The position numbers were made by a program, and so were the translations under genes. The notes beneath the pieces are model-generated. The model saw only the letters and a list, made by a program, of their open reading frames with translations, was not told where the DNA came from and did not search any database. Positions 35,674-43,917 of a stretch of 64,000 nucleotides of DNA are shown piece by piece. Origin of the DNA: Bacillota bacterium. Its GTDB lineage: Bacteria > Bacillota > Clostridia > Clostridiales > Clostridiaceae. Position 1 is the stretch's first letter; each line of letters starts with the position of its first letter. The stretch is taken from positions 9,964 to 73,963 of the forward strand of contig JAEZKY010000381.1 of the NCBI GenBank assembly GCA_023435985.1, in the 5' to 3' direction.

Positions 35674-36255
35674 TTATCTAACTAGATTTTCTCCATCCTT
35701 AAATGCTCGTAAAGATAACTCCTCAAACTGCTCGAAATTAGAATCATACCTCTCAAGCTTTTCTGAATTAAAATTCGTAGTTCCACAGCAAAGAATACTA
35801 TCTTCTAGCTGCCAACCATATCTTGCAAAAATATTATTAACAGCTTTAATACCCTCTGCTCCTATTTGAGGATTAGGGCTACCTTGAACGAATATAGATA
35901 TTACTTTTTTACCAGGATGTCGTGGCATAAACTTTTCCCCAACCATTGGAAATGTACGATCGAACCAAATCTTTGCTTGACCTGTAACTTGGTAACCATA
36001 ATTTGGTGAACCAAATACAATAGCATCTGCCTCAGCAATAGCCTTATACATTGGCTGTAGATAATCCTTAACCGCGCAACCATCATGTGTACGACAATAG
36101 AAGCAGCTTTGACATCCTCGAATCCCAGGATCGTTTAAATTAAATTCAATAATCTCAGCACCTTTAGATTTCGCTCCTTTTGCTACTTGTTCTAATAATT
36201 TTGTGGTATACCCATTTTTTCTTGGACTACCGTTGAAAATAACAACCTTTGACAT
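35674..36255 (-). CDS. Flavodoxin-like NADPH-dependent FMN reductase
   Basis: 193 residues. FMN-binding GSPRKNGYTTKLL (~8-20), Cys cluster CQSCFYCRTHDGCAVKD, and flavin loop SPNYGYQVTGQAKIWFDR. Belongs to the iron-sulfur-flavoprotein/NADPH-FMN-reductase group. Start ATG 36255 with AAGGAGAG 9 nt upstream; the longer frame overlaps the preceding gene. It follows the NTF2-like gene after 28 nt and shares its TetR-controlled promoter. Confidence 0.88.
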   Translation of the reverse strand: MSKVVIFNGSPRKNGYTTKLLEQVAKGAKSKGAEIIEFNLNDPGIRGCQSCFYCRTHDGCAVKDYLQPMYKAIAEADAIVFGSPNYGYQVTGQAKIWFDRTFPMVGEKFMPRHPGKKVISIFVQGSPNPQIGAEGIKAVNNIFARYGWQLEDSILCCGTTNFNSEKLERYDSNFEQFEELSLRAFKDGENLVR

Positions 36256-36283
36256 TTTACATCTCTCCTTATAATAATCACTT

Positions 36284-36739
36284 TTAATTTTGTGTAAGAA
36301 TAGTACAAAGTTCAGGCAAACGATCAAGCATTTCGAATGTATCAATTGGATTCCAGTAGTCGCGTAAAGTTATAATTTCACCATTACGAACCTCAACAAC
36401 TTGAAGATACCTTCTCTGAAAAAGCTTGCTACTCGCCGTAACTTCACCATACATGTCATACTCAGCTATAATAATTTCAGGATTGCTTGTCTCATGTATT
36501 GTCATGGATTTATATTCTATTGGTTTTAAAAGTGCAGCTGGCATCATCGCAAGATAATTACGAATATTCTCACGTCCCTGAATTAACCTCATTGATTTTT
36601 GAATATGAAACGGCAATTCCAATATACCATCACTTGCAAATAAGTCAGAAAAGCTGCTCAAATCCTTATTTAGAAACATAGTCTGGGCAAGTTCAAATAT
36701 TTCCCTTGGACTTCTGATATTTTTATTTTCTTCATTCAT
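36284..36739 (-). CDS. SnoaL/NTF2-like protein
   Basis: 151 residues; cone-shaped alpha+beta-barrel fold of the SnoaL/NTF2 family ('LFASDGILELPFHIQKSMRLIQGRENIRNYLAMM', 'YLQVVEVRNGEIITLRDYWNPIDT'). Members bind or isomerise small hydrophobic molecules or serve as polyketide-like cyclases; activity unknown here. First gene of the operon with the flavodoxin-like reductase. Start at ATG 36739 with GGCGGTG upstream. Confidence 0.85.
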   Translation of the reverse strand: MNEENKNIRSPREIFELAQTMFLNKDLSSFSDLFASDGILELPFHIQKSMRLIQGRENIRNYLAMMPAALLKPIEYKSMTIHETSNPEIIIAEYDMYGEVTASSKLFQRRYLQVVEVRNGEIITLRDYWNPIDTFEMLDRLPELCTILTQN

Positions 36740-36768
36740 AATAAACACCGCCTTTTAATATTGATCAA

Positions 36769-36826
36769 ACGGAATTCTCATTCCGTTTATATTGAATATT
36801 ATACGGAATGGTGATTCCGTTGTCAA
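36769..36826. promoter_or_regulatory. Promoter and twin operators between NTF2-like and TetR genes
   Basis: Two 18-bp inverted repeats, ACGGAATTCTCATTCCGT (36769-36786) and ACGGAATGGTGATTCCGT (36803-36820), share both 7-bp arms. The second exactly fills the 17-bp spacer of a minus-strand TTGACA (36826-36821) / TATAAT (36803-36798) promoter for the NTF2-like operon. The arms are more G/C-rich than the surroundings. Binding by the divergent TetR protein is the natural reading. Confidence 0.85.
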
Positions 36827-36872
36827 CATTCAAATTTTGAAGTAAAATAAAAAAAGAAAGGTGGTTATCTGG

Positions 36873-37505
36873 ATGACAAATAAAGAGTTCTATGTAAACA
36901 AGGCAGAGAATATCCCCCAGCCTGATGATAATAATTCAAAATCCTTGCGAGCGGATGCAAAACAAAATAAAGAGCAGATACTTGATGCTGCATATAAGAT
37001 TTTTTCTGAAAAAGGGACGTCAATTCCTATAAGTGAAATTGCTCGTCAAGCTGGTGTAGGCATTGGTACAGTATACCGCCATTTCCCGAGCAAAGAAGAA
37101 TTGTTTGAGGCAGTAAATGTTAGTTATAAGCAGAAGCTTACAAAAAGAGCTAAATCTCTAATTAATAATATTGATCCAGGTGAAGCTTTTTTTAATTTCT
37201 TTACACATATCATAGAAGATGGATTTACTAACAAGGCCTTAAAAGATGCTTTAAATACCGGAATGGCAGATTTTGATGTGCTACAGGATTTTCAATCAAC
37301 ATTTTCTACTCTTCTCACCAAGGCTCAGCAAGCCAAGGCTGTACGTGAAGATATAGATATAAAGGATTTAATTACCCTTATGATGAGTCTTCTGTTTGCT
37401 ATAGAAGAGCGTAAAGATGATTTGGATACGGAACGATTCAATAAATTAATGTCAATTGTCAGCGATGGACTTCGTTATAAAGATACCAATAATAAGCCGA
37501 CGTAA
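36873..37505 (+). CDS. TetR-family regulator
   Basis: 210 residues. HTH ~30-75 (QILDAAYKIFSEKGTSIPISEIARQAGVGIGTVYRHFPSKEELF), followed by a C-terminal domain of the type common in TetR proteins with short N-terminal extensions. Start ATG 36873; AAGGTGG upstream. Divergent from the NTF2-like/FMN-reductase operon, which it should control through the twin operators. Confidence 0.9.
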   Translation: MTNKEFYVNKAENIPQPDDNNSKSLRADAKQNKEQILDAAYKIFSEKGTSIPISEIARQAGVGIGTVYRHFPSKEELFEAVNVSYKQKLTKRAKSLINNIDPGEAFFNFFTHIIEDGFTNKALKDALNTGMADFDVLQDFQSTFSTLLTKAQQAKAVREDIDIKDLITLMMSLLFAIEERKDDLDTERFNKLMSIVSDGLRYKDTNNKPT

Positions 37506-37574
37506 ATATAGGTATTATTAAATATCTTTGAATATATACATAATTCTTTCTTCTTTTGTATTAATATGGTCAAA

Positions 37575-37613
37575 AAACACTGATTTTATATTTTACATAC
37601 AAAATCAGTGTTT
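37575..37613. terminator. Terminator between TetR gene and the map operon
   Basis: Perfect 13-bp stem (37575-37587 with 37601-37613); a six-T tail on the minus strand, weaker on the plus strand. It serves the converging transcripts. Confidence 0.75.
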
Positions 37614-37628
37614 CTTCATCCTAAATCA

Positions 37629-37709
37629 TTATTTTCTTAGAATCTTACCCATGGTTTTTCCCTTTGCTAATTCATCAATTAGCTTATCCAGATAGCGAAT
37701 TCCCTGCAT
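37629..37709 (-). pseudogene. C-terminal remnant, possibly of an MDR-type oxidoreductase
   Basis: Two nt past the map stop codon a frame reads [20 protein letters not shown] then ILRK and stop. The '[11 protein letters not shown]' tail is like the C-terminus of zinc-type (MDR) dehydrogenases. No ribosome site, only 26 codons. Evidence is short, so the family call is tentative. Confidence 0.35.
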
Positions 37710-37711
37710 AA

Positions 37712-38581
37712 TTATTTTGAAATAACTTCTATCCCCTCTTCAGTCACAAGAATCGTATGTTCCCATTGTGCTGAAAGAGAACCATCGGCAGTTAATACTG
37801 TCCAACCATCCTTCTTATCTATAAATATTTCATGACTTCCGGCATTTATCATTGGTTCAATTGTAAATACCATCCCAGGAGCTAAAACCATATCTGTTCC
37901 TCTTCTTCCAAAATGAAAAACAAAGGGTTCTTCATGAATATCTAACCCAACTCCATGTCCTCCAAAATCTCTAACTACTGAATACCCATTAATTTCAGCA
38001 TATTCCTGAACTGCCGCTCCAATATCTCCTAAAAAACCCCAAGGCTTAACTGTTTCCAATCCTTTATTTAGACATTCTTTAGCTACTCGAACCAAATTCT
38101 TAGCGTCTTCATTTACTTCACAAATCATAAACATTCTTGATGCATCTGAATAATACCCGTTAAGTATAGTTGTTGCATCTACATTTACAATATCCCCACT
38201 TTTAATGATAACATCTTTACTTGGTATTCCATGGCATACTACATTGTTTATTGATACACAAATGCTTTTAGGATATCCATCATAATTAAGCGTTGCTGGA
38301 ATTCCACCCTTTGATATTGTATAATCATATGCTAATTTATCTATTTCCTCTGTTGTCATGCCTTCTTTAATGTTCTCACTAATTAAGTCTAAAAGACCAT
38401 TATTAATTTCCGCACTCTTTTTTATTCCTTCAATTTGCTCTTTTGTTTTTATAAGCTTTTTCGTTGGTACTATACATCCTCTTCTTTTTAAATCACTTAA
38501 CTTTTTATCAAATTCTGAATGACAATTTTTATATTTAAGTCCGCTTTTACACCAACATAAATCATTTCTGTTTAATATCAT
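37712..38581 (-). CDS. map: Methionine aminopeptidase type I with N-terminal SEC-C motif
   Basis: Removes N-terminal Met from nascent proteins; metal-dependent pita-bread fold. Residues 3-21 are a SEC-C zinc motif ([18 protein letters not shown]), which may dock the enzyme to the ribosome. The five metal ligands are all present: D135, D146, H209, E242 and E274; substrate His in VCHGIP at ~117. 289 residues. Probably a second, accessory map besides the ribosomal-cluster one. It lies 20 nt downstream of the XRE/DUF5680 gene and is likely co-transcribed with it. Confidence 0.93.
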   Translation of the reverse strand: MILNRNDLCWCKSGLKYKNCHSEFDKKLSDLKRRGCIVPTKKLIKTKEQIEGIKKSAEINNGLLDLISENIKEGMTTEEIDKLAYDYTISKGGIPATLNYDGYPKSICVSINNVVCHGIPSKDVIIKSGDIVNVDATTILNGYYSDASRMFMICEVNEDAKNLVRVAKECLNKGLETVKPWGFLGDIGAAVQEYAEINGYSVVRDFGGHGVGLDIHEEPFVFHFGRRGTDMVLAPGMVFTIEPMINAGSHEIFIDKKDGWTVLTADGSLSAQWEHTILVTEEGIEVISK

Positions 38582-38601
38582 TATATTACTCCTTATCTTG
38601 A

Positions 38602-39282
38602 CTATTTAATTGATCCTCCATGAAAATAACATTCATAAACTTTAGTATCATCAAAATATATTTCTTCATACCCTTGAAACCACTTAAATTCTCCATTTAT
38701 AATGCAATGATATTTATACTGTCCATTTTGATATATAATAGGGCCTCTATATGGATTATCCTTAGTCACTAAACTTAATGCTTCCTTTAAAAAACCACCT
38801 GAAAATCTTTCATCCAAAACTCTTCCAGTATAATTCATTGCCCAAACTGGGATATCATCCTGCCATAAACCTTCTTCTCCTGAAAAGCTTTCTGTGCCTA
38901 AATAAGTATCAATATATTTCAAGTTGCCTTCTACATATTCTAAGTCATGAGAATTTGGCCTTGAGGGTTTACATTCTGGTCCTTTTCCCGCATATGTAGA
39001 TTTTTTAGCCCTGCATAGAAAATCAATTATACTTTCATTTATATAGTTAACTTTATTTTCTTCTATGGACAACCGGCAATTTTCTTCATAATCATTAACT
39101 AATTTATCAATGCTTACCTTAAATAAATCACTTAAAGCAATTAATCTAGCTATATCAGGATAAGACTGTCCTACTTCCCATTTTGCAACTGCCTGCCTTG
39201 ATATACCTAAGAATTCAGCTAATTTTTCTTGTGACAGACCTTTCGCCTTTCTAAGTGTTTGCAATTGTTCTTGAAAACTCAT
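38602..39282 (-). CDS. XRE-type HTH regulator with DUF5680 domain
   Basis: 226 residues. HTH_3 at ~6-62 (LRKAKGLSQEKLAEFLGISRQAVAKWEVGQSYPD). Residues ~85-225 (IDFLCRAKKSTYAGKGP..., WAMNYTGRVLDE, 'YECYFHGGSIK') match the DUF5680 pattern, a domain often found after such HTHs and of unknown function. It precedes map with a 20-nt gap. Confidence 0.85.
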   Translation of the reverse strand: MSFQEQLQTLRKAKGLSQEKLAEFLGISRQAVAKWEVGQSYPDIARLIALSDLFKVSIDKLVNDYEENCRLSIEENKVNYINESIIDFLCRAKKSTYAGKGPECKPSRPNSHDLEYVEGNLKYIDTYLGTESFSGEEGLWQDDIPVWAMNYTGRVLDERFSGGFLKEALSLVTKDNPYRGPIIYQNGQYKYHCIINGEFKWFQGYEEIYFDDTKVYECYFHGGSIK

Positions 39283-39422
39283 AGTTTAATCCCTCCTAAT
39301 AATGAGTATACTGATATTATTATCATGTTTCTACCACTTAAATATAACAAAATTGACAACCAAAAGTTGCATTTAGTAAAAAATAATTTAAAATTAAACA
39401 TTCCATAATTTTCTAAAATGGA

Positions 39423-40181
39423 TTAATTATTTGCCTCTATTATTTCCTTCAATTTAACATTTTGATTAATAAATCTAGCTTTACTTTTTTCCTGCTTAAG
39501 CCGTATAGCATTCTGTGAACAATTATTAATACATGCTAAACACTTTTCACAATTTCCTTTATAAACAGGTTTAGTATTTACATTAATATTATTTACTGGG
39601 CAAACTTTCTCACAAACTTTGCAGCTATTACAGGTATCTTCTACATAGAAATTCTTATCATATTCAAGGTTAGCCTTAGTACTAGAATGAAACTTTTTTA
39701 ATATTGGTTCAATAGATCTTATAACTGCAGAGTGTCTCCTGATATATACTTTTTTAACCTGGATATCGTTAATTATTTTTGCAAGATTTTCTTCTATATT
39801 TTTCTTTGGCTCTTTTTTCATCTCTTTAGCTATATCAAACACTGGAAGGTAATTGTCAACCATAAGTATTTCGTTAATGTATGAAAATTGGATTTGATTT
39901 CTTTTTCCAATTTCTAAAAGCTCAGGTATGACTGCCCCTGAAAAAGATCCAAAAGACACCACCGCAAAAATATACTTACTTTTTAGTTTGACTTTATTTA
40001 GAAACTCCTCAACAATTCTAGGAACCCCTCCATAATAACTTGGAAATACAATACCAATCCTTTCATCTTCAAACTCAAATTGTCCTTGTTTCATTAACTT
40101 AGGAATAGAATAGCTTTCCCCTCCAATTCTCTTTGCCACATATAAATTGTTGCCAGTTGCTGTAAAATAAAATATTTTCAT
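39423..40181 (-). CDS. EFR1-family flavodoxin-ferredoxin protein
   Basis: 252 residues. N-terminal flavodoxin-like half begins FYFTATGNNLYVAK (FMN loop) with 'FPSYYGGVPRIVEEFL'; C-terminal half has two 4Fe-4S motifs, CNSCKVCEKVCP (~183-194) and CEKCLACINNCSQ (~212-224). The EFR1 family is clostridial; electron partner unknown. GAAAGGAGAG precedes ATG 40181. Divergent from a TetR regulator. Confidence 0.88.
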   Translation of the reverse strand: MKIFYFTATGNNLYVAKRIGGESYSIPKLMKQGQFEFEDERIGIVFPSYYGGVPRIVEEFLNKVKLKSKYIFAVVSFGSFSGAVIPELLEIGKRNQIQFSYINEILMVDNYLPVFDIAKEMKKEPKKNIEENLAKIINDIQVKKVYIRRHSAVIRSIEPILKKFHSSTKANLEYDKNFYVEDTCNSCKVCEKVCPVNNINVNTKPVYKGNCEKCLACINNCSQNAIRLKQEKSKARFINQNVKLKEIIEANN

Positions 40182-40206
40182 AACGCTCTCCTTTCAGATG
40201 TTTCAC

Positions 40207-40256
40207 TTGTAACCTCTTATGAAATCCAGTATAATTTGATAAAGTAAATAATTCAA
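40207..40256. promoter_or_regulatory. Overlapping divergent promoters (EFR1 / TetR)
   Basis: Plus: TTGTAA (40207-40212), 17-bp spacer, TATAAT (40230-40235). Minus: TTGAAT (40256-40251), 17-bp spacer, TATACT (40233-40228). The -10 elements overlap, as at 31.2 kb. TTGTAAC (40207-40213) is matched by GTTACAA at 40274-40280, a possible spread-out operator. Confidence 0.6.
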
Positions 40257-40297
40257 GAGCATATGCGCTAGCTGTTACAAAAGGAGGAAAATTGTTT

Positions 40298-40858
40298 ATG
40301 ACTAATAAATACAATGCTGAACAGAATAAGATTACAAAAGAAAGTATTTTTGGTGCTCTTATGTCTTTAATGGAGAAAAAAGACTTTAAGAATATTTCTA
40401 TTACCGAAGTATCGCAAAAAGCTGGTGTATCACGAATGGCTTTTTATCGAACTTATAGCATAATGGAGGATATCCTTATTGATCATTTGGATGACATGTT
40501 TAAAGAGTATTCAACTCTTTTAAATCATAAAGAAATTAGCAATTATGAAATGACACGTTTATTTTTTTATTATTTTAGACAACATCAAAAATTTATTGAA
40601 AACCTACTAAGGTCTAAATTAACCCACTTAATACTTGAACGGTCTATTGAATTTCTTAATATATACTCCGAAACTATAACATGCACTATGGACTGCTCTC
40701 CTGAATTTGAAAAATATAATATTGGATTCATTGCAGGTGGATTTTTTAATGTATTGATGATTTGGTGCAAAAGTGGTATGACAGAGAGTGTCGAGAAGAT
40801 GGCAGAAATGGTTTACGAGCGGCTTTCTAATCATATTGCTGGAATCTCCTTGATATAA
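40298..40858 (+). CDS. TetR-family regulator
   Basis: 186 residues; HTH ~12-55 (SIFGALMSLMEKKDFKNISITEVSQKAGVSRMAFYRTYS), AcrR/TetR_C_7-like C-terminal domain typical of the Streptococcus DhaS-like group. Start ATG 40298, AAGGAGG upstream. Divergent from the EFR1 gene it presumably regulates. Confidence 0.88.
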   Translation: MTNKYNAEQNKITKESIFGALMSLMEKKDFKNISITEVSQKAGVSRMAFYRTYSIMEDILIDHLDDMFKEYSTLLNHKEISNYEMTRLFFYYFRQHQKFIENLLRSKLTHLILERSIEFLNIYSETITCTMDCSPEFEKYNIGFIAGGFFNVLMIWCKSGMTESVEKMAEMVYERLSNHIAGISLI

Positions 40859-40919
40859 AGAGCTACCTATTCTAAAAAACAAATTATTTTTTTATCTATA
40901 CTTAATACACGCACTTAAC

Positions 40920-40975
40920 TCAAAAAAATTAAAACTTAACCCAATGAGACTTATAATATCATTGGGTTAAGTTTT
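40920..40975 (-). terminator. Strong hairpin after MGMT-like gene
   Basis: Perfect 17-bp stem (40931-40947 with 40959-40975) with an 11-nt loop and a seven-T tail on the minus strand. Sequence inside and around it is shared with 42136-42195. Confidence 0.8.
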
Positions 40976-41065
40976 AATAGTAAATAAACAAATATTAAAA
41001 ATTGCTTTCCCTTTTGAAATTTATGAAATTTTAAAAATTCTGCTCATTCATCTTGCATCTCCATC

Positions 41066-41374
41066 TTAACAGTCCCACTGATTTTCCTTCATATCAACAT
41101 AATTTTCATTTTTAAATGATACACCTTCTTCTAACAGCAGAAATCGTTGTTCCTGCCACCCCGGTGCCAGCCTCCCTGCATGATTTACCACACGATGGCA
41201 TGGATATCCCCCATAAAATTCTGCCTGGCTAAGAACCTTACCTACAAGCCGTGCATTTTTATCTCTGCCAATAAGCCTGGCAATTTGTCCATATGTAGCT
41301 ACTTTCCCTTCAGGGATTTCTTCTACAACGGAGAGTATTTCATAAATCAGTTGTTCATTCATAATCTTTTTCAT
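41066..41374 (-). CDS. MGMT-family methyltransferase-like DNA repair protein
   Basis: 102 residues: a stand-alone O6-alkylguanine-DNA alkyltransferase DNA-binding domain. The winged HTH has VATYGQIARLIG (~25-36) and the active-site loop reads GGYPCHRVV with Cys59 retained, unlike alkyltransferase-like (ATL) proteins in which it is Trp. Probably binds and may dealkylate O6-alkylguanine. AGGTGA precedes ATG 41374. Confidence 0.9.
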   Translation of the reverse strand: MKKIMNEQLIYEILSVVEEIPEGKVATYGQIARLIGRDKNARLVGKVLSQAEFYGGYPCHRVVNHAGRLAPGWQEQRFLLLEEGVSFKNENYVDMKENQWDC

Positions 41375-41456
41375 ATATTCACCTATGATACTAATCCTTA
41401 CTTTAAAATATTGTGCTTTAAAAATTGGGAAAGTAAATATTATTTGATTTATTATT

Positions 41457-41558
41457 TTATTGAATTCTTTCTAATAGTTTCTGAAATAAATTGAATCCTT
41501 CACTCCAATCACCTATATTGGATTCACTATTTATATGGCCCTTTCTGCCAACAGACAT
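41457..41558 (-). pseudogene. C-terminal remnant of an alpha/beta hydrolase (RBBP9/YdeN-like)
   Basis: 33 codons from 41558 to a stop at 41457: GRKGHINSESNIGDWSEGFN then LFQKLLERIQ. The His in GHIN and 'ESxxGxWxEG' match the C-terminal catalytic-His region of serine hydrolases of the RBBP9/YdeN group. The rest of the gene is absent; only 15 nt separate it from the def stop codon. Confidence 0.6.
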
Positions 41559-41573
41559 TGTTTCAATTTATAT

Positions 41574-41984
41574 TTAGATTATTATACCTTCAAAATGATC
41601 CATTTCATGTTGAATTATTTGTGCTGTAAATCCAGTGAACAATTGCTTTTGCTTCTTAAAGTTTCTATCTAGATACTTAACCTCTATCATTTCATATCTC
41701 TTTGTTTTTCTAAAGCCAATTAAAGATAAACAACTCTCTTCTGTTTCATAAAGCTTTTCCTTCTTTAATATAACTGGATTTATCATAGGCACAATAAGGC
41801 CTCCTACAGTAAATACCAATATACGTTTTTTCACTCCAATCATATTACCAGCCAGTCCAACACAATGCTCTAAGTTTGCTCTTAATGTATCTATTAAATC
41901 ATCAATTACTGCTATATCATTTTCAGTTGCCTCTTCTGATTTTTGTCCTAAAAACAATACATCTTTTACAATTGGTTTTATCAT
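41574..41984 (-). CDS. def: Peptide deformylase-like protein (variant motif 1)
   Basis: 136-residue deformylase. Metal ligands are intact: Cys85 in ESCLSL and His126/His130 in QHEMDHFEG, with catalytic Glu127. Motif 1, normally G-x-G-x-A-A-x-Q, reads VGLAGNMIG: the conserved oxyanion Gln is Met48 and the second Ala is Gly. This short clostridial form is probably a second deformylase; its activity on formyl-Met is therefore uncertain. No obvious operon partner. Confidence 0.82.
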   Translation of the reverse strand: MIKPIVKDVLFLGQKSEEATENDIAVIDDLIDTLRANLEHCVGLAGNMIGVKKRILVFTVGGLIVPMINPVILKKEKLYETEESCLSLIGFRKTKRYEMIEVKYLDRNFKKQKQLFTGFTAQIIQHEMDHFEGIII

Positions 41985-42135
41985 TTTTTATACCTCTTTT
42001 CAGTTATATTTTTTATAAAAAATAAATTATGATTTTAAAATATATCTTATAACCTAACCTTAGTAATATAAATCTTCTTGATTGTATCCCTTCCTATAAT
42101 TAACCCTAAGTTCTTCACTTAATGCACATTCTTAA

Positions 42136-42195
42136 CTCAAAAAAATTATAACATAAACCAACGACACTTTTAATATCATTGGCTTATATTTTAAT
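42136..42195 (-). terminator. Terminator of the ketopantoate reductase-like gene
   Basis: 12-bp stem that is perfect only as minus-strand RNA (two G-U pairs), 7 nt past the stop at 42202, with a seven-T tail. Homologous to 40920-40975 including the flanking CTTAACTCAAAAAAATT. Confidence 0.75.
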
Positions 42196-42201
42196 ATAGA
42201 A

Positions 42202-43161
42202 CTACAATTCTCTATAAATAGGCGAGTCCAAAGATTCAAGTCGTGGAAGTGATATCCCTAATCTACGTGCTTCAGCAAGGGTATCTCGTACAAATATCAC
42301 GTTACTTTCGGCTTTTAGATTTTCACTCCCGCTAGCACTTCTCATTATTTCTCTTGGCAGCTTACCTTCAGCTAATGCTAATTTCATTGCAAAAGCCATA
42401 AGGCCTGCAGGTAAATTTACTGCAATATTTGTTAATAAACTTACCTTAGAGCCTTTAGCATCCATCAATGAAATAAGTTCCCTCAATATTAAAGCAAAAT
42501 CTTTAAAGGCCTTTGCAGAATCAAATAGATTATTAAGTGAACCCACTTTTGATGCTGCAGCCATCATACTTGCATTAGTAATGAAGTGAAACCATAGCCA
42601 ATTACGCATATCTTTCTTTTCAGAAATACCAAAACCTGCATTTTTAAATAAACGAGTTACCATGTTATATCTAGATTTATTAGTAGTATTATCAATGAAG
42701 CCCATAAATATGTTTTTCATGAACCCACCACCTAATGTGTTCTTATTTATAAAAGATCCACCGGCTCCTGGGAATCCCCAAACGACTTGCTCTTTTGGTA
42801 TTGATCCAATTGAATTTAACGGCTCATCAATAATATTATTAAATATTAAAACAGTTGAATTATTAACAAGTGGTTCTAGCCAATTTATTATATTACTTAA
42901 TTGATTATGATTTACACTAATCATAATCAAATCAAAATCATGGTTAGATGACAATTCTTCTATCATTTTGATTTTCCAAGGTTTATTTACTAAATCACCT
43001 TTTTTATTCTTTCTCCCATCTAATATCTTTAAATTTACTGTATGTCCATAATTATTGATTCTTCCTGGACGAACATAAAATGTTACATCATTCCCTGCTT
43101 GTTCTAAAGCCCATCCATATTGTGTTGAAATTACTCCTCTGCCTATCATTAAAATTTTCAT
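42202..43161 (-). CDS. Ketopantoate reductase-like NAD(P) oxidoreductase (ApbA/PanE family)
   Basis: 319 residues. N-terminal Rossmann motif MKILMIGRGVISTQYGWAL (GxGxxG variant), 'VNHNQLSNIINWL', and C-terminal helical domain with 'NASMMAAASKVGS'. Beyond the fold, no pantothenate context is present, so it may reduce another 2-oxoacid. Divergent from a TetR gene. Confidence 0.8.
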   Translation of the reverse strand: MKILMIGRGVISTQYGWALEQAGNDVTFYVRPGRINNYGHTVNLKILDGRKNKKGDLVNKPWKIKMIEELSSNHDFDLIMISVNHNQLSNIINWLEPLVNNSTVLIFNNIIDEPLNSIGSIPKEQVVWGFPGAGGSFINKNTLGGGFMKNIFMGFIDNTTNKSRYNMVTRLFKNAGFGISEKKDMRNWLWFHFITNASMMAAASKVGSLNNLFDSAKAFKDFALILRELISLMDAKGSKVSLLTNIAVNLPAGLMAFAMKLALAEGKLPREIMRSASGSENLKAESNVIFVRDTLAEARRLGISLPRLESLDSPIYREL

Positions 43162-43321
43162 TATATCCCCTCCTATTGTACATGTGTTGTTTAAAATTCA
43201 AGTGTATGTTAATATAATATTTGATTACTCATAAAGCTACAACCAATAGATTTTTAACTGTGTTGTGTAAGCAACATTTTATAAAATCTGTTGTGTTAAT
43301 AAAGGAGGTTAAAGATAAATT

Positions 43322-43903
43322 ATGAATGAAAAAGACCCTCGAGCAGTAAGAACAAAAAATTTGATTAAAGAATCTTTTGTCAAATTACTTGAGGAAAAAG
43401 ACTTTAAATATATAACAATTAAGGATATTACAACAAAGGCAACTATAAATAGAGCAACTTTTTATGCTCACTATTTAGATAAGTATATTTTGCTAGAGGA
43501 ACTTGTTATAGATTGCTTTGAAGAAATGTTACCAATAGAAATTTTAAACGCTGCAGATTTGAATGAAGGAATTATAAAGGAACTTATTTTATTCCTTTAC
43601 GAATACAATATCTCATTTTATGAAAAGCGTAGAATTGATTCCACATCTATAGCTTCTACTGTAGATAATTTATTAAAATATAAAATAGAAAATCTTATTG
43701 AAAAAATATTAACTGGTATGGTAGTTAGAGATGAGTTAAATTCTAAAGACACAAATATATTAGTCAAACTAATTTCCTCATCAGTATATAGTTGTGCTCA
43801 ATATTGCTACTTTAGTAAAAATGATGAAGAATATAATATTGAAAAAACGCAGTCCTTTATTATGAACGGGATAAAAGCTGTTGGCTTACACACTTTGGTG
43901 TAA
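43322..43903 (+). CDS. TetR-family regulator
   Basis: 193 residues; HTH ~12-55 (LIKESFVKLLEEKDFKYITIKDITTKATINRATFYAHYLDKY), TetR_C_7-like C-terminus. AAAGGAGG upstream. The leader holds TGTTG-TGTAAG-CAACA at ~43263-43278 and two further TGTTGT repeats, possible operators. Divergent from the reductase gene, whose promoter (TTGTAG-17-TATTAT, minus) lies between. Confidence 0.85.
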   Translation: MNEKDPRAVRTKNLIKESFVKLLEEKDFKYITIKDITTKATINRATFYAHYLDKYILLEELVIDCFEEMLPIEILNAADLNEGIIKELILFLYEYNISFYEKRRIDSTSIASTVDNLLKYKIENLIEKILTGMVVRDELNSKDTNILVKLISSSVYSCAQYCYFSKNDEEYNIEKTQSFIMNGIKAVGLHTLV

Positions 43904-43913
43904 GCCAACTTAT
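43881..43913 (+). terminator. Terminator of the TetR gene
   Basis: Perfect 11-bp stem (43881-43891 with 43898-43908) overlapping the stop codon, then CTTATTATATT. Confidence 0.65.
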
Positions 43914-43917
43914 TATA

